A stretch of DNA of 64,000 bases from Adiantum capillus-veneris (Eukaryota; Streptophyta; Polypodiopsida; Polypodiales; Pteridaceae), in the NCBI GenBank assembly GCA_014529385.2, contig CM043952.1, positions 149,385,057-149,449,056 on the forward strand, in the 5' to 3' direction. Shown here piece after piece: positions 50,009 through 61,625 of this stretch; position 1 is the stretch's first letter; every line of letters starts with the position of its first letter. The notes under the pieces are model-generated. The model ran no database searches. It saw only the letters and a list, made by a program, of their open reading frames with translations, and was not told where the DNA came from. Made by a program: the position numbers and the translations under genes.

Positions 50009-50476
50009 GTAATACCCATTTGCTACAGGGTTATGTTAACATGATTTTCTACTAGCCATCAGAAGTGATCTTACACTTAATCTGGATGATCCATTCTTTT
50101 GAGTTTAGAGATGGCGATTGTTGTAAGGCTTGTCTGGGATTTATGATTTTGTGGTCTGTTTAGTGAGCTTTTGCTTTAACCTTCCAATCAGTGTTGATGA
50201 GTATCAATCGTCTATTTTGGAAGCTCAAATCAAATTAAGGAAGTGATTATCGTGCTTTTTATTGGTTACAATATAGGTTCGACACAAATGAGGAAGAAAT
50301 TGGAACGCCACATCTCATCTCAGATGTTGTGGAAATAACCATGACTGTAACCAGAAATTTGGAAAAAATGGACTCGCATCATCACTCACATAATTGATTA
50401 AGAGATTCATAACATCGTGTTTAAAATATAATCCGATCCGAACATGGAGACAATCACATAATCATAATTAAAAACT

Positions 50477-50477
<1 letters not shown>

Positions 50478-50563
<86 letters not shown>
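50478..50563. repeat. (GA)n microsatellite
   Basis: About 43 GA units, followed 20 bp later by a run of about 25 C (50586-50610). The same place in the second duplicate (51075-51118) has a shorter GA array and only CCTCCCCTTCCC. Confidence 0.97.
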
Positions 50564-50564
<1 letters not shown>

Positions 50565-51070
50565 ATAATATTGAGGGTTGGAATGCCCCCCCCCCCCCCC
50601 CCCCCCCCCCAAATAGGGCTTTTTGTATCACGGAAGCTTACAATTAAGTTAAATACAATCATATACAGCATTGTGTGAATAAGATGGCCTTTTTGGATCA
50701 AGCCAACAATTTCGGCCTTCTCAGGCAGAAGCATAGACTCACAGTGTCATGTACTTGAAGAAGCATATCTTCTTCCTTCTTTCACATCTCTGCCTCCTCC
50801 TATAGAAGCATCACAAAAACATATGAAGCTCTTAAAAACATGTGCATGCTTCTCTTTAGAAGAGTTTGTCATAGTGGTGCATGTGCTGTTCATGCATGGC
50901 AGTTAGCTTCTCCATCGTCTTCTCTAGGACTATAAGAATAATTAGCATGTTAAGATGCTACTATTAGACCTCCTTAAAACATCAAAATGATACCATAGAT
51001 TTGAGAGAGCTTTCATTTGAATCATTTAAAGTAAAATTAAATATAAATGCTGAGACAATCGCATAACAAT

Positions 51071-51074
<4 letters not shown>

Positions 51075-51118
<44 letters not shown>
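51075..51118. repeat. (GA)n microsatellite
   Basis: About 22 GA units at the left of the second duplicate. Confidence 0.97.
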
Positions 51119-51121
<3 letters not shown>

Positions 51122-52551
51122 TGCCTCCCCTTCCCGCCGGGACTTTTTGTATTACGAAAGCTTACAATGAAGCTAAATACAATCATGTTACATCATCTTG
51201 TGCATAAGATGGCCTTTTATAGTGTGCGCAACATAATGGCCTTCTCTAATCAAGCCAATAGTTTCAACTTTCGGCCTTCTCATATCAAAAACATAGTCTC
51301 ACATAGTAATCTTTTTGAAGAAGCATCATCTTTTTTCTTCTTTGATATCTCTTTCTCCTCTTGTACAAGCACCACAAAAACGTACAAAGCTCTTAAAAAC
51401 ATGGGCATGCTACTATTGACAGAAACTAAGCTCGTTGGTTTTGTAGAGTATGTTCAAAGCATGAATGACCTCTATACAAACCTGCACTACTCTTGAGCAC
51501 TGACGACGTGAGTAGGGATGTCATAGCTGCTGTCCAAGCTATGCATGATAAAGGTGATAATCTTATTCTTCCTGTTTAGACAAGTAGCGAAGTTGAGTTC
51601 ACATATTGTCAAGTTTGGATCTTTGTACTTCATTGGTTTTATGCAACCTCTTCTTTGCAGCTTTGTAGTAGTTTTCATTTTTCGATTTCGTATTTAGCTT
51701 ACGTTAGGACTTAAGAATGTGTTTCTATAGAAGTTGTTGTGTGAAGTTTGATTTCTAGGATTAAGTTTTTAAGATGTCTTATCCTTTTTTTAATAAAGTT
51801 AAGTACTTATTTTAAGTTTTAGCCAAGTAAGCTGTGTCAACTTTTTTGCGCATGCCTTTTCTAAAAACATTTTTAAGTTAATAATGTTTTGTTTTATCTA
51901 GTTTTGTTTTGTAGCAAATAAAGTGATTTAGTTTTTTTTTTTCTTTTCTTTTCTTTTTTTGCGTCCCTTGCTTTTATAGTTTTATGAGTGCTTTCCCTCT
52001 TATAATTTGCGAGTTCAGACTATTTTGAATTTATGAAGGTATATTCTATTTAGAAGAGTTTTACCACGCGTGGTCCATGCATGGTTCATGCATGGCAAAT
52101 AGTTTCTCCACATCTTCTCCAGGACTAGTGAGAAAAGTGTAGAAAATACTAGACCTTGTTAAAATATCAAAACAATAACTTAGATGCGTAGAGCTCGTAG
52201 AGGGTCTTCATTTGAGTCCAAGGTCGTGTGATTTTGCCAACCGAAGCCCAAGTTATGGCCGTCTTTATGAAGGGCTGTCTTGCACATGCAGTTGTGTATT
52301 CTCTCCTCGAGAGAGTCATCTCGATGCAAAAACGCCCTTGCTAAGAGGTTTTTGCCTTCTTACTCTGTTTGTGGTACCTCTGTTGATAGTTTCAATGTCA
52401 AGTGCAAAACAGTGAAGATCTAGACTTTACACTTCCACAAATCTTTACTTCTGTTTTGCTTTAATGTGTGCTACTTAGCACTAGATGGTTCCTTTTATTT
52501 CCCTAAAGAGAGGGAATGAGAGAGAGGTAGAGATGTGCATAGAGAGAGAGA

Positions 52552-52606
52552 AGAAGAAGAAGAAGAAGAGAATTTTAACGTCGTAGGAATGAGATAGAGA
52601 TGTGTG

Positions 52607-52660
<54 letters not shown>
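52552..52660. repeat. Clustered AAG, CA and GA microsatellites
   Basis: AAG units at about 52550-52568, CA at about 52604-52621 and GA at about 52622-52660. Confidence 0.95.
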
Positions 52661-52662
<2 letters not shown>

Positions 52663-52693
52663 CGATGGGGTCTCAACCAATCTCTCAAGGGGG

Positions 52694-52804
52694 TCCCCCA
52701 CACCGTTGCAGATGTGGTATTTGCTTTTGATTGCGTAAATGAAATGTACTTACATGCAATACCTCAAATTCAGGCTCTATTGACTCGAATGGGAATGTCA
52801 ACAC
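52694..52804 (+). other. Exon-like open segment, not recognised
   Basis: A frame reading ADVVFAFDCVNEMYLHAIPQ then IQALLTRMGMSTR is flanked by TTGCAG on the left and CGGTAACT on the right, which could be splice sites. The composition looks like real protein. I do not recognise the family, it does not match agmatine deiminase, and its phase does not suit exon 6. It could also be a gag scrap. Confidence 0.3.
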
Positions 52805-53690
52805 GGTAACTCTTCAAGACGAAGCACCTCCGGTGCTGATTTGATGCACCTTTGGATTTGTCTCGATGAGGGGTTGCCGATGGCCACCGAGGGGTAGATC
52901 TGGGGCTGATTTGCACTCACGATGTGAAAGGAAACAAGGGCTGAAAGCTGGCTACAAAAACACAGATATGGTCGCTAAAACGCATCCAATCCGTCGCGTA
53001 AAGCAAGGTTGAAAATACAGAAGATAATGGAATCAATGATTGACAACAATGGGAGCACTTGATGTGGCGAGGGAATGGCCGGGAAGAGGTTCAATGGGTT
53101 GCCAAAGTACCGGGCTGCGAAGAAGAGGCTAGTGTTAGCAGATCCAGACCGGTTTCGGCGAGGAAAAGGGCTAAAATTAGAAAATGCTGGGTTTATCTGC
53201 TAAAATCTGGGATTTGGGAGCAAAACGCCAAGCTTGCAGATGCAATGCCAAAACGCTGAGGTGAATACTAGCGCTTGCAAAACTTATGAGAAATGCTGGG
53301 CAATGGGTTCCTTTATTTGACTCTTTAAGCCAGGTCGGGAAAAATGTGCATATGTGCGCACATGGGAGTTTTCTGACGATAACTCGCTTTTCTGTGACCT
53401 ATTTGAGCAACTAGATGTACATGCTCGTACAATCCATTTATGCAAGAGGGTTCCAAAACTGGAAAACCTAGTCTAATGGACTCATTTGGACATGCAGCTC
53501 TTGCGAACAAGCTCACAAAATTCTTGGTACTAATCCTCCTAGGATTCTAGACACTCCTATGTAGGGATAGGTGGAAAATTGGCTCTGGAAATCGACGAAG
53601 CATGTCCACGTGGCACACAGAGCCATGTGTGCATGAAATCCCCTCCTGCTCAAGGTGAGGCATTGGTATCGAGCTGCATGGCCTCCTTGT
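52805..53690. other. Unassigned DNA
   Basis: No gene is seen. Around 53160-53280 there are several CTTGCAGAT and AAAACGC motifs like those repeated in the LTRs of element E. This may be decayed LTR sequence of a related family, possibly the 3' LTR of remnant K. Confidence 0.4.
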
Positions 53691-53900
53691 ATGAGGCTAG
53701 CTAGTAATGGGTGAAAAATTCCTCGTCCACCCAAGCGGTTTCATGGTTCCCTCTATCCTTGAACTTCAAGAAGTATTGCCTTGCCTTCTCCTTACTGCCA
53801 AACTAGGATTGAAGCCATCTACTACGCTTCAACTTGATGACTCTGAGTGGAACAACGATCTCTGGTGATTTCTCTTTTGGATTGCTCCTTGGAAGTCCAC
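53691..53900 (-). mobile_element. Ty3/gypsy remnant K (chromodomain end of pol)
   Basis: The minus strand encodes ARQYFLKFKDRGNHETAWVD followed by EEFFTHY, the fold-defining part of the chromodomain found at the end of chromovirus integrases. A purine run AGGAGGGGATT follows at about 53636-53650, like a polypurine tract. The rest of the element is not recognisable. Confidence 0.6.
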
Positions 53901-55712
53901 CCTTGTGACGACAACTTTTTAGGTTCTTTGTGGAAACTCTGTGGCTCCTACAGATGCTCCAAAGGAACGGCAATTCGGCTTCCGGATTTTGATCATCCTT
54001 GTCTTGAAATCACACATAAATGAAACAAGTTTGGTTCTTATGACCAAAGAGAACTGATAACCAAAAAGAACTTACCTTGGGAGAGCGGAGCCTCCTAAAC
54101 AAGATTTCACCTGGTTTTGGCTTCTCTTTATTCAAATTATGAAAATGAGAGAAAATTTTACCTACATTTTCCGGGAGACAATGTCCATAGGTTGATGGGG
54201 ATGGTGTATAGGGAAATGATGATAGTGGGTAAAACACGGAATTGACCTGGGAAAATTGTTCACTATAGTTGTTAAGAATACCCAAAATGGTCGATGGTGA
54301 ATAGAGGTGAATGACCGAGTTCGATTTTCCACTGTGTAGTTTTTTGCTAGCATGGTGTCACCAGCGTGTGACTACTATCTATCCTTTTTGTTGATTTCTT
54401 TCTTATTATTTATTTACTTTCACTTTTTGGAAACACCCCTCGGGAAATCTAACTGACCTGCATTGCATAGCTAGTGTGGAACTGTCCAGAGGGAGTCCAG
54501 GCCTGAGGGCAAGAGAGCACTAAGGTTGGACAAGGACTATGGTTAGCCAAAGTGGGGTCATTGACTAGCCAAAGTGGAATCCTTTGCTACAGAGGCTACA
54601 TTTCAATTCTGGGTGTGGCTGCAGTGTACAAAGGGGGTCAGATGACCTAGAAAGATACAATGGCAGCATCTCCTAAAATTTAGAGAACTGCTATTTTGGG
54701 ACCTAAAAATGTGTTTACGTCATTACCTCCGGAATGACAAGGAGAACATTTTCTTACTCTGCCGTGAAGTCAACTGGGCAACAGGTTGGGAGGTGGCGCT
54801 GAATTTGAAGAGAGAAGAGGCTCATTTGCAAATTTCTGTCACAGGTTAAGAGCTATGGAGTGCTTCCTTTCCCTCCTATGTACAGTGCGGTGCCAGGAGT
54901 GATGCTATGCACGCTACTCACTGCTCTCTCTCTCCCCTATGGCAGTATGTTATGCCCCTCTAGTGGGCTTTTCAATTGACCAATGTACAGTTGTGTGGGT
55001 TCATGCGCGATTGCCGAGGCAAGAGCCTCTTGCACAGGTACTGGATTAGCTAGCGGCTAATCCCCCGCAGGTACAGGTGAAATCGGAGAGGTTTCACGCC
55101 AAAAATCTCGTCCGATTCAAAGGGTAAGTAGCCCTACAGGTGCGGGAGCTCGAGGACTTGCTACGGATGCGACCGGCACGCGAAACGGAGCCCGAAACAG
55201 TAAATTACAGCCTGCTGTGTATTTTTGTAGGTTTAGGGTTTTGGCCCTAAACGGTCCCTAGTACCCCCAAGAGGTTCGGGGACGCGAGGGGACCGCTGTA
55301 CAGGTGATCTGGCGCATTTTCGGGGCTGAAAACAGAGAATTCAGCGAGCTGCAGATTCTCGCCAGGTTTTGCAAAGTGCCCGTATGTGTCGGGAAAGTCA
55401 TTCAATGCGTGGGAATACTGACTGTGAAGAGTCCTAGTACAGTTATGCTGCCGAAATCGGGCCGGAACAGTTGAAATTCAGCCAAGTTTGTGCGGGGCAG
55501 CTTGTAGGGAACCACAACGTTTATTCCGTCTTTTAAACAATAAAGAAATACCGAAAGGGGCACCTAAGTTAGGGGCCAATATGGTGTCGGTCTACTCATA
55601 CAGGTGCAATCTAGCAGCCTGTATCCCTCTCCCCTTTGTTGTGTCTTGAAAGTAGAGGTAAAGTGGGCGACAAATTAAATGGGTGAAAGCAAATAAGTTT
55701 TAAGTCTAAAGT
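53901..55712. other. Unassigned DNA with scattered retroelement scraps
   Basis: No gene is seen. Near 55541-55575, AAATACCGAAAGGGGC and GGGGCCAATA recur in the order seen at about 62050 and, inverted, at about 62330. This marks another LTR scrap of that family. The rest, including the GC-rich part 55020-55500, has no recognised content. Confidence 0.4.
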
Positions 55713-56207
55713 CTACCGCCCTTTTTGAAAGTACAGGCCGGTTTCACGTGGACATGTGAGATGAGGTTGCTTGGATCCATTCTGATGGTAACGGGGTGGG
55801 AAAATTCTTTGTGATGTGAAGAGAGAGGTGGTATCCCAATCAATGGGCGGCTTGAAACTGCGAAACCACTTAATGCCCAAAATAACATCACATCCACTTA
55901 ATTTAGCAACCACAAATGGACGAGTAAATTGAACTTGCTGAATGTCGAGATCTACATGGTGACATGCAAGAGAGAGAGAAGAATTCATGCCCTCCGAGAA
56001 TCCCATCATTGGATAGGTAGGAATAGGATTAGATGGGAGATGGGCACGTGTCATGACGGCCTCACTAGGGATGTACTGTTTGCTACTAGAGTCAAATAAC
56101 ACAACCACTTTTTGACCTTTACTTTGTACATAGCAATTTATGAGTTCCTTATCATGAAAAGTCCCCTCCTGCTTAGCTTCTTGCTCTATCACTCTCATAG
56201 CATTCAC
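55713..56207 (-). pseudogene. Protease region of gypsy remnant F
   Basis: The 164-codon minus-strand stretch has VVVLFDSSSKQYIPSEA at the retropepsin active-site position and LSGCDVILGIKWFRSFKPPI downstream, the usual pair in plant gypsy proteases. Element E separates it from the gag half at 60672-61625. Confidence 0.75.
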
Positions 56208-56220
56208 TTGAGAGGTAGAG

Positions 56221-57473
56221 TGTCACGTGACACATCCAACCCTATGTGTCTGTGGACAAGCTACAGCATGATCATGGTTCAGTTCAATCAAGTCAGTCTA
56301 GAATAGGAAGTGATCTGGCACTTTTGTGAGTGTGTTCGTAGACCGTGCATGACCAGTCACTTAGATTATATGCATATCCTCTGGTTGCACACAGCATGAT
56401 CATAAGCATTCCCATTTGAATCCATCAGAATCCTTCAGGGAAAATTAACCTATTTTCCCTATTTTTGACATTTTTCACTTATTAATTTTAAGTGACTTTT
56501 GTTGGAAAGTAGATAGGGCAATTTTGCTAAGTTTGTATAAATAAAAACCTAGCGCTAGCACTTTCTGGCAGAAGAGGCAGCAGGAACTCAGTTCAACAGG
56601 CACCTTCTTAGCAAGACCCCCCGCAGGCTAGCGTTTTCTCTCAACAGAAGGCCTAGCGTTTTTGCACCAGATCAGCCAGCGTTTTTGCAGTTGCAGATTC
56701 CCGGCGACAGTAGACAACATATTAGGCCTAGCGTTAGCAGATTCCCAAAACAACACAACAGATTTCCTAGCGTTAGCAGATTTCCCCGCAAGGTCAGTTT
56801 TCAGCCCTAGCGTTTTTGGTTTTGCAAATCAACCTCAGTGTTTTTGCAGATTTTCACGATAGATTCAGCCGTAGAACCAGCGTTTTCAGTTTTCAGCAGT
56901 TAGACATTGCGGAACAAGTCCCGAACCTCGTAGATCTCACCTTCCCGCAGCAGATCCTCGCCGCACGGTCAGATTCCGCAAGGTTTACAGTTTCAGTCCG
57001 GAAAACACAGATTTCAGCATCTGTGTTTTCAGCGCATCGTCGTTGCATTGTCGTCACCAACATCGTCCTCATTGACATAGAGTCAGAATTAAACAGATAA
57101 AGATTTGCAGATTTCAGCCATTAGCACTTTCAGATTTCAGCCGTCTTGTCGTCGTCCTCATCGTCGTCGACAACGTGGGCAAGTCCAAAGCATTGTAGAA
57201 ATTTGTGCAATCATAAGTAGACCGCTCTCGCCATAGAAAGTGGGGCCTTCGGAGGAGGGTTTGACAATATTCTGGTGTCGTATTCTCTTCTCTCTCTACC
57301 TCTCAATCTCATACACTTCCATTCACAGTGCCCATTCACTTTGTTTGTGTCCATTGCACTCTCTCTCTAAAGGAACAGAAGGCTCTCCCTTCCGTAAGTA
57401 AAAGGAACCTTGAGCACAGTTCGGAGCACTCATCTTGAGCGAAGTTCAAACATTTATTCCACTGCACCTAACA
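56221..57473 (+). repeat. 5' LTR of element E
   Basis: It starts TGTCACGTGACACATCC, which includes the palindrome GTCACGTGAC, and ends TGCACCTAACA. TATA-like TATAAATAAAAACC lies near 56537. An array of degenerate CAGCGTTTTTGCAGATT units fills about 56620-56900, downstream of the TATA-like site. Confidence 0.93.
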
Positions 57474-57486
57474 TTGGTATCAGAGC
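57474..57486 (+). promoter_or_regulatory. Primer-binding site of element E
   Basis: TTGGTATCAGAGC directly follows the 5' LTR and matches plant tRNA-Met. Confidence 0.92.
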
Positions 57487-57917
57487 TTTGGCAGTGTTTT
57501 GTATCACTCAAGGAAAGAACCACAAGAATCACAAGATTTTTTTTTTGCTTGTTGCGGTCGCACGAACCCAAGTTGACTTGGGCATGTAGATTCCTATTCG
57601 TGTTTTTGAAGAGTGACAGGAATCCCAGAAAAGAAGGGCTTGCCCAGCCTCCCCTTGTGCCTCTTTTCACTCATTGAGAGCGGACCGTGCACTTAGCGGC
57701 CGGCCAATCAATGTGAGGTGGGAAAAAGCAACCTTGGTGTGAGCGCAAGGCCGCCAAGGGGTGCGCCTGTAGAAAAGAGCAGAACTCGGGTGAAGAGAAG
57801 ATCCTTCTCTAACACAGATTGCAAGCGAGGAGAGGCTAGATAAAGCTTCAATGACAAACCGGGGTCGCTTTGAAGTGGGAAAATTACAAGCATTTAGCAT
57901 GAGGTTCTTAAGACTTG

Positions 57918-58022
57918 CAAGAACCTCAAGAACTCAAGAACCCCAAGAACCAAGACCCCCAAGAACCCAAGTTCCTCGTAAACTTAAGAACCCAAGACCA
58001 CAAGAACCCACAAGAACCCCAG
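57918..58022. repeat. AAGAACCC-type minisatellite in element E
   Basis: About twelve imperfect units built on CAAGAACCC lie just upstream of the 229-residue frame. Confidence 0.85.
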
Positions 58023-58053
58023 ACTTCAGTGGAGGGTCATCACTTGAAGCGGA

Positions 58054-58743
58054 ATGGATACTTCGCTTGGAGGCGATGAGCATGAGCGAGGCGAAGAAGA
58101 ATTTTCCCCACCAGGAGGTTTTTCCGACCCTCCCCCTTCCCCATCTACGCCAAGGATTGCACTAACTCCTATGGAGGAGTTGGAGCAGATGTTTATGGAC
58201 AGGAAGTTAGAACGCGAAGCAAGAAGAGTAGAAAGAATGGCAGAATTTGATCGCAGACACGCAAAAAGAAAAGCAGAAAGAAAGACAGCCATAGAGCGTG
58301 AGCATGAGCAAGCGCGACACATGCAAGAGTTGTTGCGACTCTTTTCTCAAGTGCAGGCACAAATGCAAGAGATTCGGGAGAAGGAGACTCTCTCAGTCTC
58401 TTCTTCTCCAAAGCATGATACACAGGATTTGCATGATGATGAGCATGATGATTTGGATGCCAATGACAAGCATGATGATTTGCATGATGATCAAGATGTG
58501 ATTTCTCACAAGCATGATGATTTGCATGAAGAAGATGTGATTGCTCACAAGAAGGATGAGTTAGTGGATACTTTTTCTAGCAAAGCTAACCTCATTGCAG
58601 ATCCGATTAATCACGAAGAACTGATCTTGGCTCTCGAGCCTAGGTCCAAAGAACCCTCACAGGAAGTACTATGTGTTCGCATGATTAGTCAGCACGCATT
58701 GTTCGACTGTCTCATTCGTGATCGTTTCCTGTATTTTAGTTAG
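58054..58743 (+). CDS. Charged coiled-coil protein encoded by element E
   Basis: The frame of 229 codons starts MDTSLGGDEHERGEEEF. Residues about 1-40 are acidic and Pro-rich (PPGGFSDPPPSPSTP). Residues about 45-115 are a highly charged, probably helical coiled coil (EREARRVERMAEFDRRHAKR, then QARHMQELLRLFSQVQAQMQ). Residues about 125-170 are a His/Asp repeat tract (HDDLHDDQDVISHKHDDLHE). A short tail without known motifs follows. It lies where a gag gene would be, but no zinc knuckle or capsid motif is visible. The function is unknown. It could be a diverged gag or a captured host sequence. Confidence 0.5.
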   Translation: MDTSLGGDEHERGEEEFSPPGGFSDPPPSPSTPRIALTPMEELEQMFMDRKLEREARRVERMAEFDRRHAKRKAERKTAIEREHEQARHMQELLRLFSQVQAQMQEIREKETLSVSSSPKHDTQDLHDDEHDDLDANDKHDDLHDDQDVISHKHDDLHEEDVIAHKKDELVDTFSSKANLIADPINHEELILALEPRSKEPSQEVLCVRMISQHALFDCLIRDRFLYFS

Positions 58744-59421
58744 CGTCTTTATGTGATCCCTTTTCCTAGGCATGACATATTGTACGTTGAGCACGTTTCA
58801 CTCATGAATGAGCACTGATGTATGCGGATTGTTCATGAAAAGCTGAAAAGTATGCATTCAAGGAAGTCACATTCAATATCTCTTCCTTGGCACGACGCAG
58901 TTGTACAAAGAGCACAAGAAGAATTGAGCATCAAGCATCGGCATGTCCATTGTGAATTGCCACAATTGATTGATTTAGATCAGCAAGACAAGATTAGATC
59001 TCATTGTTTGCGTGTGTGTGGTGAACGGTTTGGCACTCCCGTCTAATTGTTCATCTACATTGCATGCACAGTCTTTTATGAAGACGAGATTTTTTCCAGT
59101 CACTTTACATGGAATGAGTATGTTCATGTTTTTGTGTTGGAAGTGGTTTCAGGAATTTTCAGTCATAGAGATTCTTGAAGAAGAAAGAAGCATGACCCTC
59201 GACGAAGTTGAAGCATTGAAGGAGCCACAGAAGACTTTGTGTCGCTTTCGGCACGGCCCAAAGAAGCAAGCGTTGCAGACCTTTTTGAAGTTCAAGTACC
59301 GCACGACCCTCACATCAGAGTGGGCCGGCGAAGAGTCCCTTCCAGGATTCCGGATGCTATTGGCGATCTCCCTCGACGCCATACAGTTCGGTACCAGTAC
59401 CTCACTTTGAAAAGGAGGGGA

Positions 59422-60666
59422 TGTCACGTGACACATCCAACCCTATGTGTCCGTGGACAAGCTACAACATGATCAGGGTTCAGTTTAGTCAAGTCAGTCT
59501 AGAATAGGAAGTAATCTGGCACCTTTGTGAGTCTGTTCAGATCGTGCATGACCAGTCACTTAGATTAAATGCATATCCTCTGGTTGCACACAGCATGATC
59601 ATAAGCATTCCCATCCATTAGAATCAGGGAAATTTTCCAGTGCATTTAACCTATTTTCCCTATTTTTGACATTTTTCACTTATTATTTTTAAGTGACTTT
59701 TGTTGGAAAGTAGGTAGGGCAATTTTGCTGCTAAGTTTGTATAAATAAAAACCTAGCGCTAGCACTTTCTGGTAGAAGAGGCAACAGGAACTCAGTTCAA
59801 CAGGCACCTTCTTAGCAGGACCCCCCGCAGGCTAGCGTTTTTTCTCAACAGAAGGCCTAGCGTTTTTGCACCAGATCAGCCAGGGTTTTTGCACTTGCAG
59901 ATTCCCGGCGACAGTAGTCAACAGATCAGCCCTAGTGTTAGCAGATTCCCACAGCAACACAACAGATTTCCTAGCGTTAGCAGATTTACCCGCAAGGTCA
60001 GTTTTCAGCCCTAGCGTTTTTGGTTTGCAGATCAACCTCAGCGTTTTTGCAGATCTTCGTGACAGATTCAGCCCTAGAACCAGCGTTTTCAGTTTTTAGC
60101 AGTTAGACATTGCAGAACAAGTCCCGAACCTCGCAGATCTCACCTTCCCGCAGCAGATCCTCGCCGCATGGTCAGATTTCGCAAGGTTTACAGTTTCAGT
60201 CCGGAAAACGCAGATTCAGCATCTGCGTTTTCAGCGCATCGTCGTCACCGACATCGTCATCATCGACATAGAGTCAGAATTAAGCAGATAAAGATTTGCA
60301 GATTTCAGCCATTAGCACTTTCAGATTTCAGCCATCTCGTCGTCGTCCTCATCATCGTCGACATCGTCGGCAAGTCCAAAGCATTGTAGAGATTTGTGCA
60401 ATCATAAGTAGACCGCTCTCGCCATAGAGAGTGGGGCCTTTGGAGGAGGGTATGACAATAGTCTGGTGTCGTATTCTCTTCTCTCTCTACCTCTCAGTCT
60501 CATACACTTCCATTCACAGTGTCCATTCACTTTGTTTGTGTCCATTGCACTCTCTCACTAAAGGGAAACGGAAGGCTCTCCCTTCCGTAAGTAAAAGGAA
60601 CCTTGAGCACAGTTCGGAGTACTCATCTTGAGCAAAGTTCAAACATTTATTCCGCTGCACCTAACA
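59422..60666 (+). repeat. 3' LTR of element E
   Basis: It starts TGTCACGTGACACATCC after the polypurine tract AAAAGGAGGGGA (59410-59421) and ends TGCACCTAACA. It matches the 5' LTR along its full length with scattered differences and small indels. Confidence 0.93.
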
Positions 60667-60671
60667 TAGAG

Positions 60672-61625
60672 TCTGAAGTTGACGCGATAGCGGGTTCATT
60701 TTTAGTTTCGTCCTTAGGACAATCCTTTTTCATGTGACCTGTGTGACAACGAAAACACCTGCGTTCCTTTGCATACAATGCTTGTTTTTCTTTGCTTACT
60801 TGACCACCTACGATTCCTTGAGCAACTTTCTTATCATGTGTGAGTTGAGGTTTATCAAATTTTCCTTTACCCTCATCCTTATCTTTGTCACTCTTAGATT
60901 GAGACGTAGATGTAGATGGAGAATGAGATTGACAATTTGGAGAGTTCTTTTTATTGTTACCATTTCCATTAGAATTTTTATCCTCGTCTCTAGAGGAGCC
61001 ATGAGAGGAAGAGTTCCATTACCATAGACCATCTTGAGCTTACCCTTGTGCGTCGTCTCTTGGAGTTGAGCCAAGCGTATCGCCTCTTGCAATGTCTTTG
61101 GATCACCAGCCTCCACGTCAAACTTGATCGAGTGGTCCAATCCAAAGAGAAAGGCCTCCCACCCTTCCTTATCCGATTTCCTCAATTGTCTACCTAACTG
61201 GAACACACAGTTAGCATACGACATCACAGGTTTATCTTGTTGAGACAAAGCCCGAAAATCCTCCTTCAATCGCGTCAGGTATTGTGGAGGCAAGAAGCGA
61301 GTCTTTAGGTCCTCCTCGAACTCCTCCCAACTAAGCTCTTAAGAGGGGGAACGAGCCTCGAGGAGAGACTCGGAATGGGCCGCGTTTTGGGCGTCCTCCT
61401 ACTTCTTCATTCACTCATCCTTTAGGTGATAGCATCACCTGTGAGATGCATGGAAGCCAAGAGAACTTTGTTATTATTAGACTTTTTAACAACCGCAAAT
61501 AAAGATGTAAATTGATGCAACCAAGAATAAAAGACAATAGCATCCATCTTACCATCATACTTACTGAACGCAATCTTCTCGAGGTTTGGTTCGTTGGTTG
61601 TCCGTGTAGCATTGGTTGCCTCCAC
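60672..61625 (-). pseudogene. Gag region of gypsy remnant F
   Basis: The minus strand starts MEATNATRTTNEPNLEKIAF and continues with a retrotransposon gag core (KEGWEAFLFGLDHSIKFDVE, DPKTLQEAIRLAQLQE). A zinc knuckle CFRCHTGHMKKDC lies at about 60722-60762. Together with 55713-56207 it forms the host into which E inserted. Some breaks are present. Confidence 0.82.

Larger units (their letters stand above)
50009..52690. other. Repeat-filled DNA after AIH exon 6
   Basis: The exon 6 donor (GTAATA) opens this stretch, but no matching next exon was recognised. It holds a diverged tandem duplication of about 600 bp. Copy 1 lies at about 50441-51025. Copy 2 lies at about 51051-51413 plus 52050-52215, split by about 630 bp of T-rich DNA. 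Both copies carry a GA array near the left end. Confidence 0.65.
56221..60666 (+). mobile_element. Non-autonomous LTR element E, structurally whole
   Basis: LTRs of 1253 and 1245 bp flank a primer site, an internal region of 1.95 kb and a polypurine tract. Target duplications are perfect: tagag at 56216-56220 and 60667-60671. No RT, integrase core or protease was recognised. The internal region encodes a 229-residue charged protein and a later scrap like a gypsy chromodomain end (about 59220-59400). E is best called a LARD-like, gypsy-mobilised element. It inserted into gypsy remnant F. The perfect target duplication and similar LTRs suggest that it is one of the younger insertions here. Confidence 0.9.

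Noticed and set aside
52694-52804. Seventh exon of agmatine deiminase
   Set aside because: The peptide does not resemble the family, and the phase does not suit the exon 6 donor.
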